Assembly (NCBI RefSeq): GCF_014838715.1
Contig: NZ_CP061947.1
Coordinates: 5,756,001-5,820,000, forward strand
Length of the DNA: 64,000 bases
Source of the DNA: Algoriphagus sp. Y33
GTDB taxonomy: Bacteria; Bacteroidota; Bacteroidia; Cytophagales; Cyclobacteriaceae
Direction of reading: 5' to 3'
The position numbers were made by a program, and so were the translations under genes. This document shows positions 8,784 through 18,400 of this stretch, piece after piece. How positions within the stretch are numbered: the stretch's first letter is position 1; each line of letters starts with the position of its first letter. The notes under the pieces are model-generated. The model had not been told where the DNA came from. It saw only the letters and a program-made list of their open reading frames with translations, and did no database searches.

Positions 8784-9437
8784 ATGTATTATGCAGGTAT
8801 CGTTTTTGTCTTGTTGTTTTCATTGTTGCCTTTTGGGATAAGCCTTCTCAGGTGGAAGACTCTGGATTTACCCAGCAGAATATTTTCTGTTCTGCTGGGG
8901 TTTGTGTTTGCTGTGGAATGCGTGGCAACTTTTTCGGCCATTCGCTATCAAAACAATCTGGCTATTTACAATGTATCAGGTTGGCTGCAAATGGCCTTGA
9001 TTTGCCTGTACTTTAATTTTAGTATTTACTGCTTCAGGAAAATACACCTGGGTATTTACCTGGCAGTAGCCAGCATCATACTCGGCATAGTGAATGCACT
9101 TTATTTCGAACCACTGGGGAAAACCAACACCTTCTATCTTACTTACCAGGCAGTGCTGGTGTTATTGTTAGGTATTCTCCTATACACAGAGCTATTGCTG
9201 AAAGAAGGCTACGTCAACACCTACAGATCAGTACATTTCTGGCTGGTGCTGATCCTGGTACTGTTTAACAGCCTGACTTTAGTCAATTTTTCCCTTTATG
9301 ATTTTTTAGCAGACCTATTAAGCGGAAGCGTGTATTTGCTGGCGGTATATATATGGATATGTGGGGTGCTGGCCAACCTCGGCTTCACATTGGTATTTAT
9401 TTTTTATAACCGGTTAAACCCAACTTATGGAAAGTAA
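8784..9437 (+). CDS. Polytopic membrane protein in the two-component operon
   Basis: This roughly 217-residue, strongly hydrophobic protein has about seven predicted helices, including GIVFVLLFSLLPFGISLL, IYLAVASIILGIVNAL, FWLVLILVLFNSLTLV and VYLLAVYIWICGVLANLGF. No enzymatic motif is visible. It overlaps the downstream kinase by 11 bases and follows the lipoprotein, so the four genes are probably co-transcribed. As the kinase has only one membrane helix and little extracellular sequence, this protein may act as its separate sensor module; that role is inferred. ATG 8784 is preferred over an upstream in-frame start at 8733 lying inside the lipoprotein gene. Confidence 0.7.
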   Translation: MYYAGIVFVLLFSLLPFGISLLRWKTLDLPSRIFSVLLGFVFAVECVATFSAIRYQNNLAIYNVSGWLQMALICLYFNFSIYCFRKIHLGIYLAVASIILGIVNALYFEPLGKTNTFYLTYQAVLVLLLGILLYTELLLKEGYVNTYRSVHFWLVLILVLFNSLTLVNFSLYDFLADLLSGSVYLLAVYIWICGVLANLGFTLVFIFYNRLNPTYGK

Positions 9438-10224
9438 AGGAATATTAGCACTTGCCGTAGGTTTAAGTATCCTCTTTACGGCATTCGTCATGATGGCTAT
9501 AGGAATTGTTGTTGCTGCCCGAAAAAGGCTAAACAACTATTACCTGGAGCGAGAGCAATTATTAGCGGCCAACCTGGAGGAAGGAGAACGTACTATGAGC
9601 CAGATTGCAAAAGAAGTCCATGATAATATCGGTCAATTGACTTACCTGTTGAATATGACGATTCAAAGGGCCAGGAAAGTAACCAATGAAGTAGAACGGG
9701 AACAACTGCTCTTCTCCGCAGGCCAGCTTTCTGAAAAAGTCCTGTTCTATACCCATAATATCAGTAACTCCCTGAACAGTGAGTATATCAAGAGGCATGG
9801 CTTATACTTTAAGATCCAGGAGGATATCGAGCATATTCGGAACTCGGGAGAGATCGAAGTGAACCTGGATATTACGGGAAGCGGCAAGCCTGCGGACCCC
9901 AATAAGGAATTAGTCGTATACCGGATTGCCCAGGAAGCAGTGCATAATATATTAAAACATGCTTCAGCCAAACGGATTGATATCAGTCTTCATGTGTCGT
10001 TAGTGGAGTTTACATTAATCATTCGAGATAATGGAAAAGGGTTTGAACTCAATGAAGCTTTAGCCTTGGAGCGAAACGGGCTTAAAAATATGATGAGCAG
10101 GGCCAATTCCCTGAAAGGCGAACTTCAGATAATTACCCATATGGGTGAGGGGTGCGAAATCTTATTCAATACCCGGGAATTGAATATACAACCCACTAAA
10201 AAACTGAAAAGTCCAATGACGTAA
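9427..10224 (+). CDS. Sensor histidine kinase (HisKA_3/HATPase_c type)
   Basis: This 265-residue kinase has one N-terminal transmembrane helix (residues about 7-31) and a short coiled linker (RLNNYYLEREQLLAANLEEGE). The HisKA_3 dimerisation/phosphoacceptor region carries VHDNIGQ with H65. A HATPase_c domain follows with N-box EAVHNILKHA and G1 box DNGKGF. There is almost no extracytoplasmic sensing region, so the stimulus is probably received through the preceding membrane protein. It is the cognate kinase for the LuxR-type regulator at 7555 (same operon, matching class). Confidence 0.9.
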   Translation: MESKGILALAVGLSILFTAFVMMAIGIVVAARKRLNNYYLEREQLLAANLEEGERTMSQIAKEVHDNIGQLTYLLNMTIQRARKVTNEVEREQLLFSAGQLSEKVLFYTHNISNSLNSEYIKRHGLYFKIQEDIEHIRNSGEIEVNLDITGSGKPADPNKELVVYRIAQEAVHNILKHASAKRIDISLHVSLVEFTLIIRDNGKGFELNEALALERNGLKNMMSRANSLKGELQIITHMGEGCEILFNTRELNIQPTKKLKSPMT

Positions 10225-10235
10225 ACATCCACACT

Positions 10236-11186
10236 ATGCTATTTTATATTGGTTCACCTGGTGAAGTGTTTGAGGCGAAGCATATGGACCTGCCCCAGGA
10301 AAGCAGGTACCTGCTACTGCCTTCGGCCAAGGCCTATATAACTAAAGGGAAGTTTGGGTGGATACTGTCCCAGTATATCGGGGAAAAGGATATCGTGGTA
10401 TGGCAGCATCATTTTTTTATCCATGAAGCCTGCAATCTGATATTGGAAAATTTACGACCAACTATCCTACTGAATTTTATGATTAAAGGCAACCCATCCG
10501 GCAAAATCCCGGGGTTTCGTGGAGATCCTGTGGAAGAAGGGAATTACAGGCTTTTTTATATTTCCCGGTTGAGACATCCGGTTTCATTTATCCCCGGAAC
10601 CTATCATAACATACACCTTAACTTTGATCCTGACTACCTCAAAACAATCATCGGGAACAAACTGAGATTAAAGCAATTGCTGGCTAGTATTGTTCCAAAA
10701 AAATCTCAAATATCACTTTACATAGCAGGCCAAATAACACAGGATGACCGGGCGGACCTGATGGAATTACTTTGGTCTGAAAAAGATACAGCGGCTTCTC
10801 AAAGGCACTTCAGCCATATTGCCGGAAGGCTTCTGTTAAGATACCTTCGGAAACATCATGAAATCAAAGACGATATTTCCATACTTGTAAAGTTCATAGT
10901 AAGCCATATTGACCAGCCGTTGAACATTGAATTACTGGCGAGGTACTGTCATAAAAGTAAAAGTGAAGTACACCGCCTATTTAAACAGCAATTGGGTATG
11001 AGCCCTTATCAATTTATTCAGCATAAGCGGGTGGAAATAGCAAAGGAGTATTTGTTGAAATCAAATTCCAGGATTGGCACTATAGCCTTGGCATTGGGGT
11101 TTGAGGACTTATCCGGTTTTTTAAAGGTCTTCAAAAAGCATACTGGTTCAACACCAACTGAATTCAGGAAGTCGTTTAATTGCTAA
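10236..11186 (+). CDS. AraC family transcriptional regulator
   Basis: This 316-residue protein has a variable N-terminal ligand-type domain (residues 1 to about 210, rich in aromatic residues). A C-terminal AraC double helix-turn-helix (about 220-314) follows, seen as LNIELLARYCHKSKSEVHRLF, then GMSPYQFIQHKRVEIAKEYL, and IGTIALALGFEDLSGFLKVF followed by GSTPTEFR. It starts 11 bases after the kinase stop. It probably controls the downstream MauE/exported-peptide genes or the SusCD genes; no binding site can be assigned from the sequence alone. Confidence 0.9.
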   Translation: MLFYIGSPGEVFEAKHMDLPQESRYLLLPSAKAYITKGKFGWILSQYIGEKDIVVWQHHFFIHEACNLILENLRPTILLNFMIKGNPSGKIPGFRGDPVEEGNYRLFYISRLRHPVSFIPGTYHNIHLNFDPDYLKTIIGNKLRLKQLLASIVPKKSQISLYIAGQITQDDRADLMELLWSEKDTAASQRHFSHIAGRLLLRYLRKHHEIKDDISILVKFIVSHIDQPLNIELLARYCHKSKSEVHRLFKQQLGMSPYQFIQHKRVEIAKEYLLKSNSRIGTIALALGFEDLSGFLKVFKKHTGSTPTEFRKSFNC

Positions 11187-11295
11187 AAATGGACACATGA
11201 AAAATACAGGAATGGCCATCTGATTTTGAGAGGAATGGCAATACGGGCTGGAAAAGGCTGGATTTAGATTTGCAATAGCAACTTAAAAAAATTGT

Positions 11296-11736
11296 ATGCC
11301 TGTCCGTAATAGAATAATTGAAGTAATCGTAGCCTTGTATATCCTTCTTTGGATCTATGCCGCTGTGAGCAAATTACTCGACTTCGAGGTTTTCAGCGTC
11401 CAGTTGACAAAATCCCCTGTACTTGGAGACAATGCAGCTTTACTTGCAGTTTTGGTTCCTGGCGTGGAAATTATCCTGGCTGTTTTACTCACGGTTCCGG
11501 TATTCAGGTTGATGGGTTTAATCGGCTCATTTCTCCTGATGTCTGCTTTCACTATATACTTATTTGTAATCACCCGGCATAGCAGTTATGTTCCTTGTAG
11601 TTGTGGAGGGATACTGGAAGGGTTATCCTGGGACAGCCATATAATATTTAACCTCTTCTTTATAGGCTTGTCCGTTTGGGGTATCCGAATGACACTTATT
11701 AACAAAGAATTTTTTTTAAACAGGAAAAAGGAATAG
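11296..11736 (+). CDS. MauE/DoxX-like membrane protein
   Basis: This 146-residue protein has four transmembrane helices (about 8-24, 48-68, 75-95, 117-136). The pattern YAAVSKLLDFEVF early on and YVPCSCGGILEGLSW between helices 3 and 4 is typical of the MauE family. MauE proteins support disulfide formation or transfer across the membrane for secreted Cys-containing partners; here CSCGG is the likely redox pair. In Bacteroidota, MauE genes often sit beside small exported peptide genes, as here with the Cys-rich 71-residue product at 11962. A function as a redox partner of that peptide is inferred. Confidence 0.8.
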   Translation: MPVRNRIIEVIVALYILLWIYAAVSKLLDFEVFSVQLTKSPVLGDNAALLAVLVPGVEIILAVLLTVPVFRLMGLIGSFLLMSAFTIYLFVITRHSSYVPCSCGGILEGLSWDSHIIFNLFFIGLSVWGIRMTLINKEFFLNRKKE

Positions 11737-11961
11737 AAGTGCTTAGCACTATAAAAACATATTTCATCTTAATGGAAGAGTAACCCAGGGCGGGTGCTGC
11801 CCAGTAACTACGCGATCCTTCTAAAAGATGAAAACCAGTCACTGATGAACTTCCTGCCATCTTCTGACTGAAAATATAAGCAGGCATGGTTTAACCGCTC
11901 TGAAGTTTTAAAATAGAAACCAAGGGTAGTATTTATTTTCAAACATTCTAAACTTTTAAGT

Positions 11962-12177
11962 ATGAAAAAGACTGCTTTAAAATCCCGTTTTTCTTTGATG
12001 GTATTCGCATTGCTAATGGGTATCGGAACTGCTGTGGCAACCAGCCCTGTGGTTGCAGGACCTACAGATCCTTGTACCAGTCAAACATTATGCGACTTCA
12101 ATCCTGACGAAATCTGCTGTGCGGTTATAGTAGGTGGACAGGTTGTGGACTACCAACAAGGGGACCTGCGTCCTTAA
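11962..12177 (+). CDS. Small exported Cys-containing peptide (DUF6520-like)
   Basis: This 71-residue product has a signal-like N-terminus (basic MKKTALKSR, then hydrophobic FSLMVFALLMGIGTAVATS) and a short mature region of about 42 residues. The mature part contains four cysteines in CTSQTLCDFNPDEICC and ends with QQGDLRP. The arrangement fits the small DUF6520-type proteins found next to MauE genes in Bacteroidota, whose function is unknown. It follows a roughly 225-bp leader after the MauE gene and is followed by a strong hairpin terminator, so it can be transcribed as its own abundant short message. Disulfide bonding by the neighbouring MauE protein is inferred. Confidence 0.75.
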   Translation: MKKTALKSRFSLMVFALLMGIGTAVATSPVVAGPTDPCTSQTLCDFNPDEICCAVIVGGQVVDYQQGDLRP

Positions 12178-12191
12178 TTATTTTTTTCACT

Positions 12192-12219
12192 GCGGTGCTT
12201 CGGAAATCCGAAGCACCGC
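12192..12219 (+). terminator. Rho-independent terminator after the small exported peptide gene
   Basis: A 12-13-bp stem (GCGGTGCTTCGG / CCGAAGCACCGC) with a tight AA(AT) loop is followed by ATTATTTTTTT. It ends 12 bases before the next ATG, so it overlaps the next gene's ribosome-binding region and could attenuate that gene. Confidence 0.85.
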
Positions 12220-12231
12220 TATTATTTTTTT

Positions 12232-13272
12232 ATGACCAGATCCACAAAATTATTTGCAATTGCTACAATAGGTTGCCTGTTGTTCTTTCTCATCTTTTAT
12301 TTCCTGCTGAAAATGAAATTGAGTGCTGAGCCCGTTGAAGCTTTTACCAGGTATCCTGCAAAGGCCTACCCTGAGTTGTTGTTTCAACATGATGTAACTG
12401 AGGATATTTTTGATATTTCTGGGTGTGACAGCACGGGGATATACCTCAGGACATCGAAACCGGGTAAATTCATAAAAGCTCCCTTTCAAGGAGATTCGAT
12501 AGAGATAATTGATTGCGCAACAGTGAATCCATATTTCAGTACCAATAAATTCCATTCACATTACCTCGAGGGTGAAATGTTCTTCATCGCGACTAAGGCC
12601 CATAACGACTTTAACCATGTCCTTATTAACAATGAGCCAATTTGCCATGAGGTAACTTTACCTAATGCCATTTCTCGTACCCTGTTACTCAAAAATGACA
12701 TTTTGATTGCCCGGGGGATCAGCGGGGCGGGTAAAACCCAAACACTACAGAAAATTAACCTGAAGGACGGAGCCGCCCTTCAGGAATACAGTTTTCACGA
12801 TGATTACCAGGATGCCGGCTTATTACAGGATGGCGTATTTTCCTATGACCCTTATACCTCGACCATAACTTATGCCTTTCTTTATCAAAATGGGTTTCTT
12901 TCCCTGGATACTAACCTGAAATTAAAATATGCAGCCAAGACAATTGACCAAAGGGAAGGTATAGGCGCCCGGGTCACTAAAACAGGAAGCGCATATACCT
13001 ATGAAGGAGTGCCGGAAAGAGTAACTTCCATGACTACAGCTTTTAAAGGGACACTATATATCGGTTCCAATATTTATGCTTCTAACGACAGCCTGGCATC
13101 CGGTTCAGGAATGCTCCCAATTGACACCTATGCCCTGACTACAGGTCAATACAAAGGTAGCTTTTATCTGAAGCAGGATAAAGGTGAAAGGATCAGGAAA
13201 ATATTGATCCACTCCGACCTGCTCCTGGCCTGCACCAGAACAAAGATCATCATGTATAGACTTGTACATTAA
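12232..13272 (+). CDS. Membrane-anchored extracytoplasmic protein, unrecognised (possibly beta-propeller-like)
   Basis: This 346-residue protein has one N-terminal membrane anchor (KLFAIATIGCLLFFLIFYFLL, about residues 6-26) and a roughly 315-residue outside domain. The outside part is rich in short beta-strand repeats with aromatic and Gly/Asp turns (FDISGCDSTGIYLRTS, GVFSYDPYTSTITYAFLYQ, FKGTLYIGSNIY), which suggests a propeller fold, but no family was recognised. It directly follows the small exported peptide and its terminator/attenuator. Such propeller-like proteins commonly follow DUF6520-type peptides and MauE genes in Bacteroidota, so a joint function is plausible. Confidence 0.7.
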   Translation: MTRSTKLFAIATIGCLLFFLIFYFLLKMKLSAEPVEAFTRYPAKAYPELLFQHDVTEDIFDISGCDSTGIYLRTSKPGKFIKAPFQGDSIEIIDCATVNPYFSTNKFHSHYLEGEMFFIATKAHNDFNHVLINNEPICHEVTLPNAISRTLLLKNDILIARGISGAGKTQTLQKINLKDGAALQEYSFHDDYQDAGLLQDGVFSYDPYTSTITYAFLYQNGFLSLDTNLKLKYAAKTIDQREGIGARVTKTGSAYTYEGVPERVTSMTTAFKGTLYIGSNIYASNDSLASGSGMLPIDTYALTTGQYKGSFYLKQDKGERIRKILIHSDLLLACTRTKIIMYRLVH

Positions 13273-14096
13273 GCGCCCGGGTTAATGATACTTTGTATCC
13301 AGTCGTAATAGACGGATACCCTCATCCAGCCCGCAGATGTACCGTACCTGTCTTCAGCCCTGAGCTTGTCATATCCTGAAGAACTACAAACACCCGCCAG
13401 TAGGTACTCATCATTTTTAATAATAAACATGCCTCCGCCGCTGTCCCCTCCGGTAGGTGTGTATTCGAGAGGTAAGGGCTCTTTGTCTCCCATAATATTA
13501 CAAGAATCCGGATCATGGGGACTGTCAAAATCTGTCCAGAATGCCAGAAAGGCTCCTGTATCAGGGTCCCTGTTTTCGCTAAGGGTATCAATCATGTTCA
13601 TTCCGGCGATTTTCTTATCATAAAACTCAACCAGCCCTCTTGGTTTAGCAGGGCCGGACGCTCCGAACCCGACCCCGTAACCGATGTTTCCTACTTCTTG
13701 TAAACTTTGATTTAATTTTGGAATGGCGATGCCTTTCACGGGGTGGCAAAGCCTGAGTACCGCTAAATCCGTCCTGATGGAGTCTATATGAAAGTAAGGG
13801 TGTATAAAAATTTCAGCTACGGCGTATTTCTCTTCATTAAATTCTATGAAAATTTCGGTTTCACCGCTTCTGACCTTTTCATCCTTGAAAAGTGCAATAT
13901 GCCCCGCTGTCAAGACATAATCTTCTTTTATCAGGGTACAGGAACCACCTCTTTTTCCTGTTGAGCTTACAATACGCCCCACACAATCGAATTGAGGCTC
14001 TTTAGCAAGTTTTAAATACTCCCGCTCATTTACATCATCTCTGAATATACCTGCCATAACCAAAGGCAGGCAAAGTAATAAAAGGTATTTTTTCAT
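13269..14096 (-). CDS. Secreted trypsin-like serine protease (S1 family)
   Basis: This 275-residue protein has a signal peptide (MKKYLLLLCLPLVMAG). The full S1 catalytic triad can be read: His66 in LTAGHI, Asp110 in TDLAVLRL, and Ser219 in TGGDSGGGMF. A GASG loop and the closing WMRVSVYYDWIQS helix are also typical. Paired Cys (C38 and C53; C117; C199; C238 region) suggest disulfides. It is last in the SusC-SusD-protease unit, starting 8 bases after the SusD stop. This suggests that the nutrient or substrate system handles a peptide or protein. It overlaps the convergent upstream gene by 4 bases at the stop codons. Confidence 0.9.
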   Translation of the reverse strand: MKKYLLLLCLPLVMAGIFRDDVNEREYLKLAKEPQFDCVGRIVSSTGKRGGSCTLIKEDYVLTAGHIALFKDEKVRSGETEIFIEFNEEKYAVAEIFIHPYFHIDSIRTDLAVLRLCHPVKGIAIPKLNQSLQEVGNIGYGVGFGASGPAKPRGLVEFYDKKIAGMNMIDTLSENRDPDTGAFLAFWTDFDSPHDPDSCNIMGDKEPLPLEYTPTGGDSGGGMFIIKNDEYLLAGVCSSSGYDKLRAEDRYGTSAGWMRVSVYYDWIQSIINPGA

Positions 14097-14104
14097 AAGT
14101 ACGA

Positions 14105-15466
14105 TTATCTTGGATTTTGAACCATATCTGTTGCTGAAATAACTTCATCGGGGATAGGTAAGGTGTACCGGAAGTCATTGGGGGGTAATTCATATACCTG
14201 ATCTTCAAAATACCTGAAAATGGATACTGCAAAATCAGGCTCCTGGTTGAACCTGCGTAAATCGGAGAAACGAAGGCCTCGGAACGCCAGCTCTTTTCTT
14301 CTTTGATCTATGACCATCAGAATGGCATCTTTGACGGTTTCTGCTTTTAAAGGCTTGAATTCTTCATACCGGTAACGGTTGACAACCAAAGCGTTTAGTA
14401 CAGCTATTCCGGATTCAAGGTTTCCGGTCCTTATCTCACATTCGGCTTTTACCAGGTACATTTCAGCGGTGGTGATGCCACCAAACAAGCTTCCGGGCCC
14501 TCTATTGCCATTATAAGTCCCTTTAAACATCATGCCCATCGGGCCCAATCTGAAAAAAGCCTCTTTCCTGATATCGCCATCTTCATAAGATTGATACAGT
14601 GATGTATCCACCAGGCTAAATGAGCTGGATAAAATAGAATAGTTGGCCAGTGCAGCATCAAAATAGACTTCATCATTAAATCTCGTGAAAGGAGCGTTTC
14701 CCCCACTGTTGATCAGGTTGTAATCCAGTAAGGTGCTATTAACTTCCAGGGCATTGTTCGCTGCTTCCAAGGCTGAATGATAATCCCCTAATACCAGGTA
14801 ATACCTGGCCGCCAATCCATAGGCTGCGGCTTTTGAAGGCCTGGTTTTAATAGAAACACTTGTTGGTAGCAGAGCAATGGCAATTTCCAGGTCTTCACCA
14901 ATCTGATCGTATGTCCTTTCCATAGTTGCCCGGCTTGAAACCTCGCTAACTTCCGGATTAAGCCTGAGCGGAATGCCGGGAGTAATTGCTGCTTCGGATG
15001 ACTTATATGGAGGTGCAAATAAATCAGCGGCCTGTAGAAAGGCCCTTGCCCTATGAAAATGGGCCGCACCTTTTATCTGGTTCCAGTTTTCGGCCTCGGA
15101 TTCTGTGAAATTTTCTTCCACACCTCCAATAATTGTATTGGCGACAAAAACCGTTCTGTACAGCACGTACCAGTCATTTGAAGGCCTGCCGGCATATACA
15201 TCTTCTTTTACCCAGAGATATAGATTTCTTTCAAATTGGTTACTCACTGAAGAAAAAGCCTCGTCCGGTATGTAATAATCGTCAGAAGATATTTGTCCGA
15301 AGGAAGGAAATAAATTAAAGTTGTTCGGATTGTTTAGCAGTAATTCATAATCTGCTATATCCTCAGGTACCACCAATGCCTTGTTGGGGCGTTCCTCCAG
15401 CCATTCCCCGGAACAGGAGAACAGAATGATAACCGTCATGTATATTAGGATTCTGTGAGTTTTCAT
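14105..15466 (-). CDS. SusD/RagB family nutrient-binding lipoprotein
   Basis: This 453-residue protein is the surface partner of the SusC-type transporter encoded just upstream. It has a lipoprotein signal (MKTHRILIYMTVIILFSC, Cys18) and then the SusD-like N-terminal LEERPNKALVVPEDIADYELLLN. TPR-like helices follow (GAAHFHRARAFLQAADLFAPPY, KAAAYGLAARYYLVLGDY), and the RagB/SusD C-terminal part includes VIDQRRKELAFRGLRFSDLRRF. Length is typical. The ligand cannot be read from sequence; a peptide or protein substrate is suggested by the adjacent protease. Confidence 0.92.
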   Translation of the reverse strand: MKTHRILIYMTVIILFSCSGEWLEERPNKALVVPEDIADYELLLNNPNNFNLFPSFGQISSDDYYIPDEAFSSVSNQFERNLYLWVKEDVYAGRPSNDWYVLYRTVFVANTIIGGVEENFTESEAENWNQIKGAAHFHRARAFLQAADLFAPPYKSSEAAITPGIPLRLNPEVSEVSSRATMERTYDQIGEDLEIAIALLPTSVSIKTRPSKAAAYGLAARYYLVLGDYHSALEAANNALEVNSTLLDYNLINSGGNAPFTRFNDEVYFDAALANYSILSSSFSLVDTSLYQSYEDGDIRKEAFFRLGPMGMMFKGTYNGNRGPGSLFGGITTAEMYLVKAECEIRTGNLESGIAVLNALVVNRYRYEEFKPLKAETVKDAILMVIDQRRKELAFRGLRFSDLRRFNQEPDFAVSIFRYFEDQVYELPPNDFRYTLPIPDEVISATDMVQNPR

Positions 15467-15485
15467 GATATTAGGTTTAAGTTGA

Positions 15486-18400
15486 TCAGAAAGCTATTCT
15501 AAAGCCTGCTGCGATAGTGCGTGGTAATGGTAATGCTGTAGCATTGTTTACAGGCACATAGTCCGGGTCAATCTTTTCCCGGTTCGCCCTCCATATAATA
15601 CCGACATTGTTCATATAGAGGTATAATTCCACAGGCATTTGCCCGGTTCCGGCGGTTAAACCAGACGGGAAGCGATAGCTAATGCGAATGTCTTGTAACC
15701 TGGCGTGAGAGGCATTAAGAACTGTAATGTCTGTGTACTGGTAAAAATCATTCCTGGCAGTGTTAGCCAACATGGGAAGGGAAGGTATATTAGTGGTCGT
15801 TTCATCGCCGGGTTGAAGCCAACGACGCTCAAAATCTACATGTCCATTCCAGTTTCTGCTGATTGCTGTGAAATCAACTGTACCCTTTCGGAAGAAATAT
15901 CCCAGCTTATAAATTACATTCATAGATAGACTGAATTGTTTCCAACTGACATCATTCATGATAGAGCCGAAATAGGTGGGCCTGGCGCTGCCGTGGAAAA
16001 TAAGGTTGGAAAGGTCCGTTGTGCTCCTGAGTGCACTGTAATTATCCGTTATCATACCATCCAGGTAGCCAAGCGGGTTGCCGTTTTCGGCGTCAAGCCC
16101 CGCGAATTGATAACTATACATCCCGTACACGGGTCGTCCCTGGACAGGAATAATATTAATTGGAGAACCGGCAAATGCCGCCTGTTGCTGTGTGATAGTA
16201 TTGCCTCTGAGGATGCTGCCGAGATTGATATCCGTTACCTCGTCTTTTACGTAACTGAATAGGAGCCTGGTATTCCATTGCACGCTTTTATTGATGTTCA
16301 CCGTTTGCACCTGGACGTCCCATCCATTTCCTTTGATTGAAGCCACATTTCCCTTATACCGCAATACACCGGTGGTTGGGTCCGCTTCAATAAACCCGAG
16401 CAGGTCACTACCCTTTTTTTGGTACCATTCCAGGCTGCCTGAAATCCTACCATTAAAAATACTAAAATCAGTTCCTATGTTGAAGATCGCTATCCGTTCC
16501 CATTTGAGATCGGGGTTGGGTGGATTAATGATATCGGAAGTGGGCAATAAGGTACTAAAATCAATAGAGCTGTTGGCTGTTGTATATGCGGTTACTGATT
16601 TGTCAATATTGCCGTTGATCCCGTAGGTGCTTCGCAATACTAATTGATCTATTACATCTGAATTCAGAAATGGTTCTCCTGTGATAAGCCATTTAAATCC
16701 CGAAGACCAGAGCGGAACCCTTCTCTGGTTGGCTGCAACCCCGAATAAATTGGATTCATCCATTCTGGCACTGGCGGAGAAAGTGTATTTTCCAAGGTAG
16801 GTGTAAGAAGCATTACTGTAATAAGACCTGAACCTGTCAGTGAGATCAGTAATCGTCCGTAGACTGGGAATATTGTCGGTAAAAATGGTTGAATTGTATA
16901 ACTTATAAAGAGTATTATGGTTAACAGCCTGGCTGGTCAGCCTGGAAGGATTGTAACCGTAAAGAGTGAATGTATCTCCGTTTCTTTGAGTTTCCTTAAC
17001 TTCAAAACCTCCTAACGCCGTTATTTCATGGCGCTGATTGATGTTTTTATAAAAATCCAATTGAACCCGGCTTGTATGTCCCATCAAGGTGTTTGTAAAA
17101 GTGGACAATATTTCCCCTTCCGGAACAGGCCTGGACAATGTGCCATCTTCATTGGTTTGGGTAAACCTGTTGATCAGGTTCCTGGTTTCATACATCTGTT
17201 GGTTCCTGAGATCAGTATTACGGTCAACACTACTCTCCATTTGGTAACTGGCCATAATTTTCAGCCCGGGAAGAATCTGGTAATTGAGCCCGGTATTAAC
17301 CCTGATGTAATCAGCTTTCTGCCTATTATTGGATTGTTGTAAATCACCTAGAGGATAATAGGACCAGTCGAGTAAACCCGCGCTTTCCGCTTCTTCGGTA
17401 AAAGGGGTTCTGTATCCCCATGCCACAGGCAATGCCTGGCCGTCATTATCGGCTAATCTCGCATATGGATATAAACCCTTTGTCCCGGTAGAAGAATTGA
17501 GCATTCCGTAACCAGGGTTATTAATCGCCCCTTTGTTCTGAATATACATCAGTCCTGTTTGCAGGGATAATCCCTTGAATAAGGAAAAGGTATTTTGGGA
17601 GCTGAGTGTCAACCTTTCCGAATGATTGCCAACAAGGTTTGACAGGTTCCGGTCGTATCCCGCTGAAAAGTAGTAACGCACGGCAGCACTGCCCCCCGAC
17701 GCATTAAAAGCATATTGCTGTGATAAACTGTTTCTCTGGAAGTACCTGTCGAACTCTTCCCGGACATCAATTTCCTGGAACTGGCTCAATTGTGTATTCA
17801 CCTCACTCTCGCTTATTAGCCCATCTCTTTGAGCAATTAATAATTCTACAACAGGAGAAAGCGGCGGCCGGGTGAACGTATTTGTTTCTTCACCACGATA
17901 GAAACTGCTTTGAAATAACTCCCGCTCCATTTCGATAAAAGCTGATGAGGATACCATGGGTTTATAATTTAAATCCGGACGCGCCCCAACTGTGACATTA
18001 CTATTAATCTCAATTCTTAAAGGTTGGTGTAGTTTGCCTTTCCTGGTATTGATGACGATGACGCCGTTACCTGACCTTGTTCCCCAAAGCGATGCGGCGG
18101 CGGCATCTTTTAATACTGTGACCTGATCAATGTCATTGGGATTAATATCTTCCAACCTCCCGTCAAAAGGAAACCCGTCCAGGATGATCAACGGTGATGC
18201 GTTACCATAAATAGTACTGTTCCCCCTGATGGAAATGCTGGGGGCTCCTGTACTGCTTCGATTAAACAGCACACCATTTGTCACCCCTTCAATCCTGCTG
18301 AGGACATCAGGAGAAACCCGCCTGTTGAACAATTCCTGATCTACAATTGAGAATGAACCTGTCGCTCTTTCCAATGGAATTGTCTCGTAGCCGGTACTTA

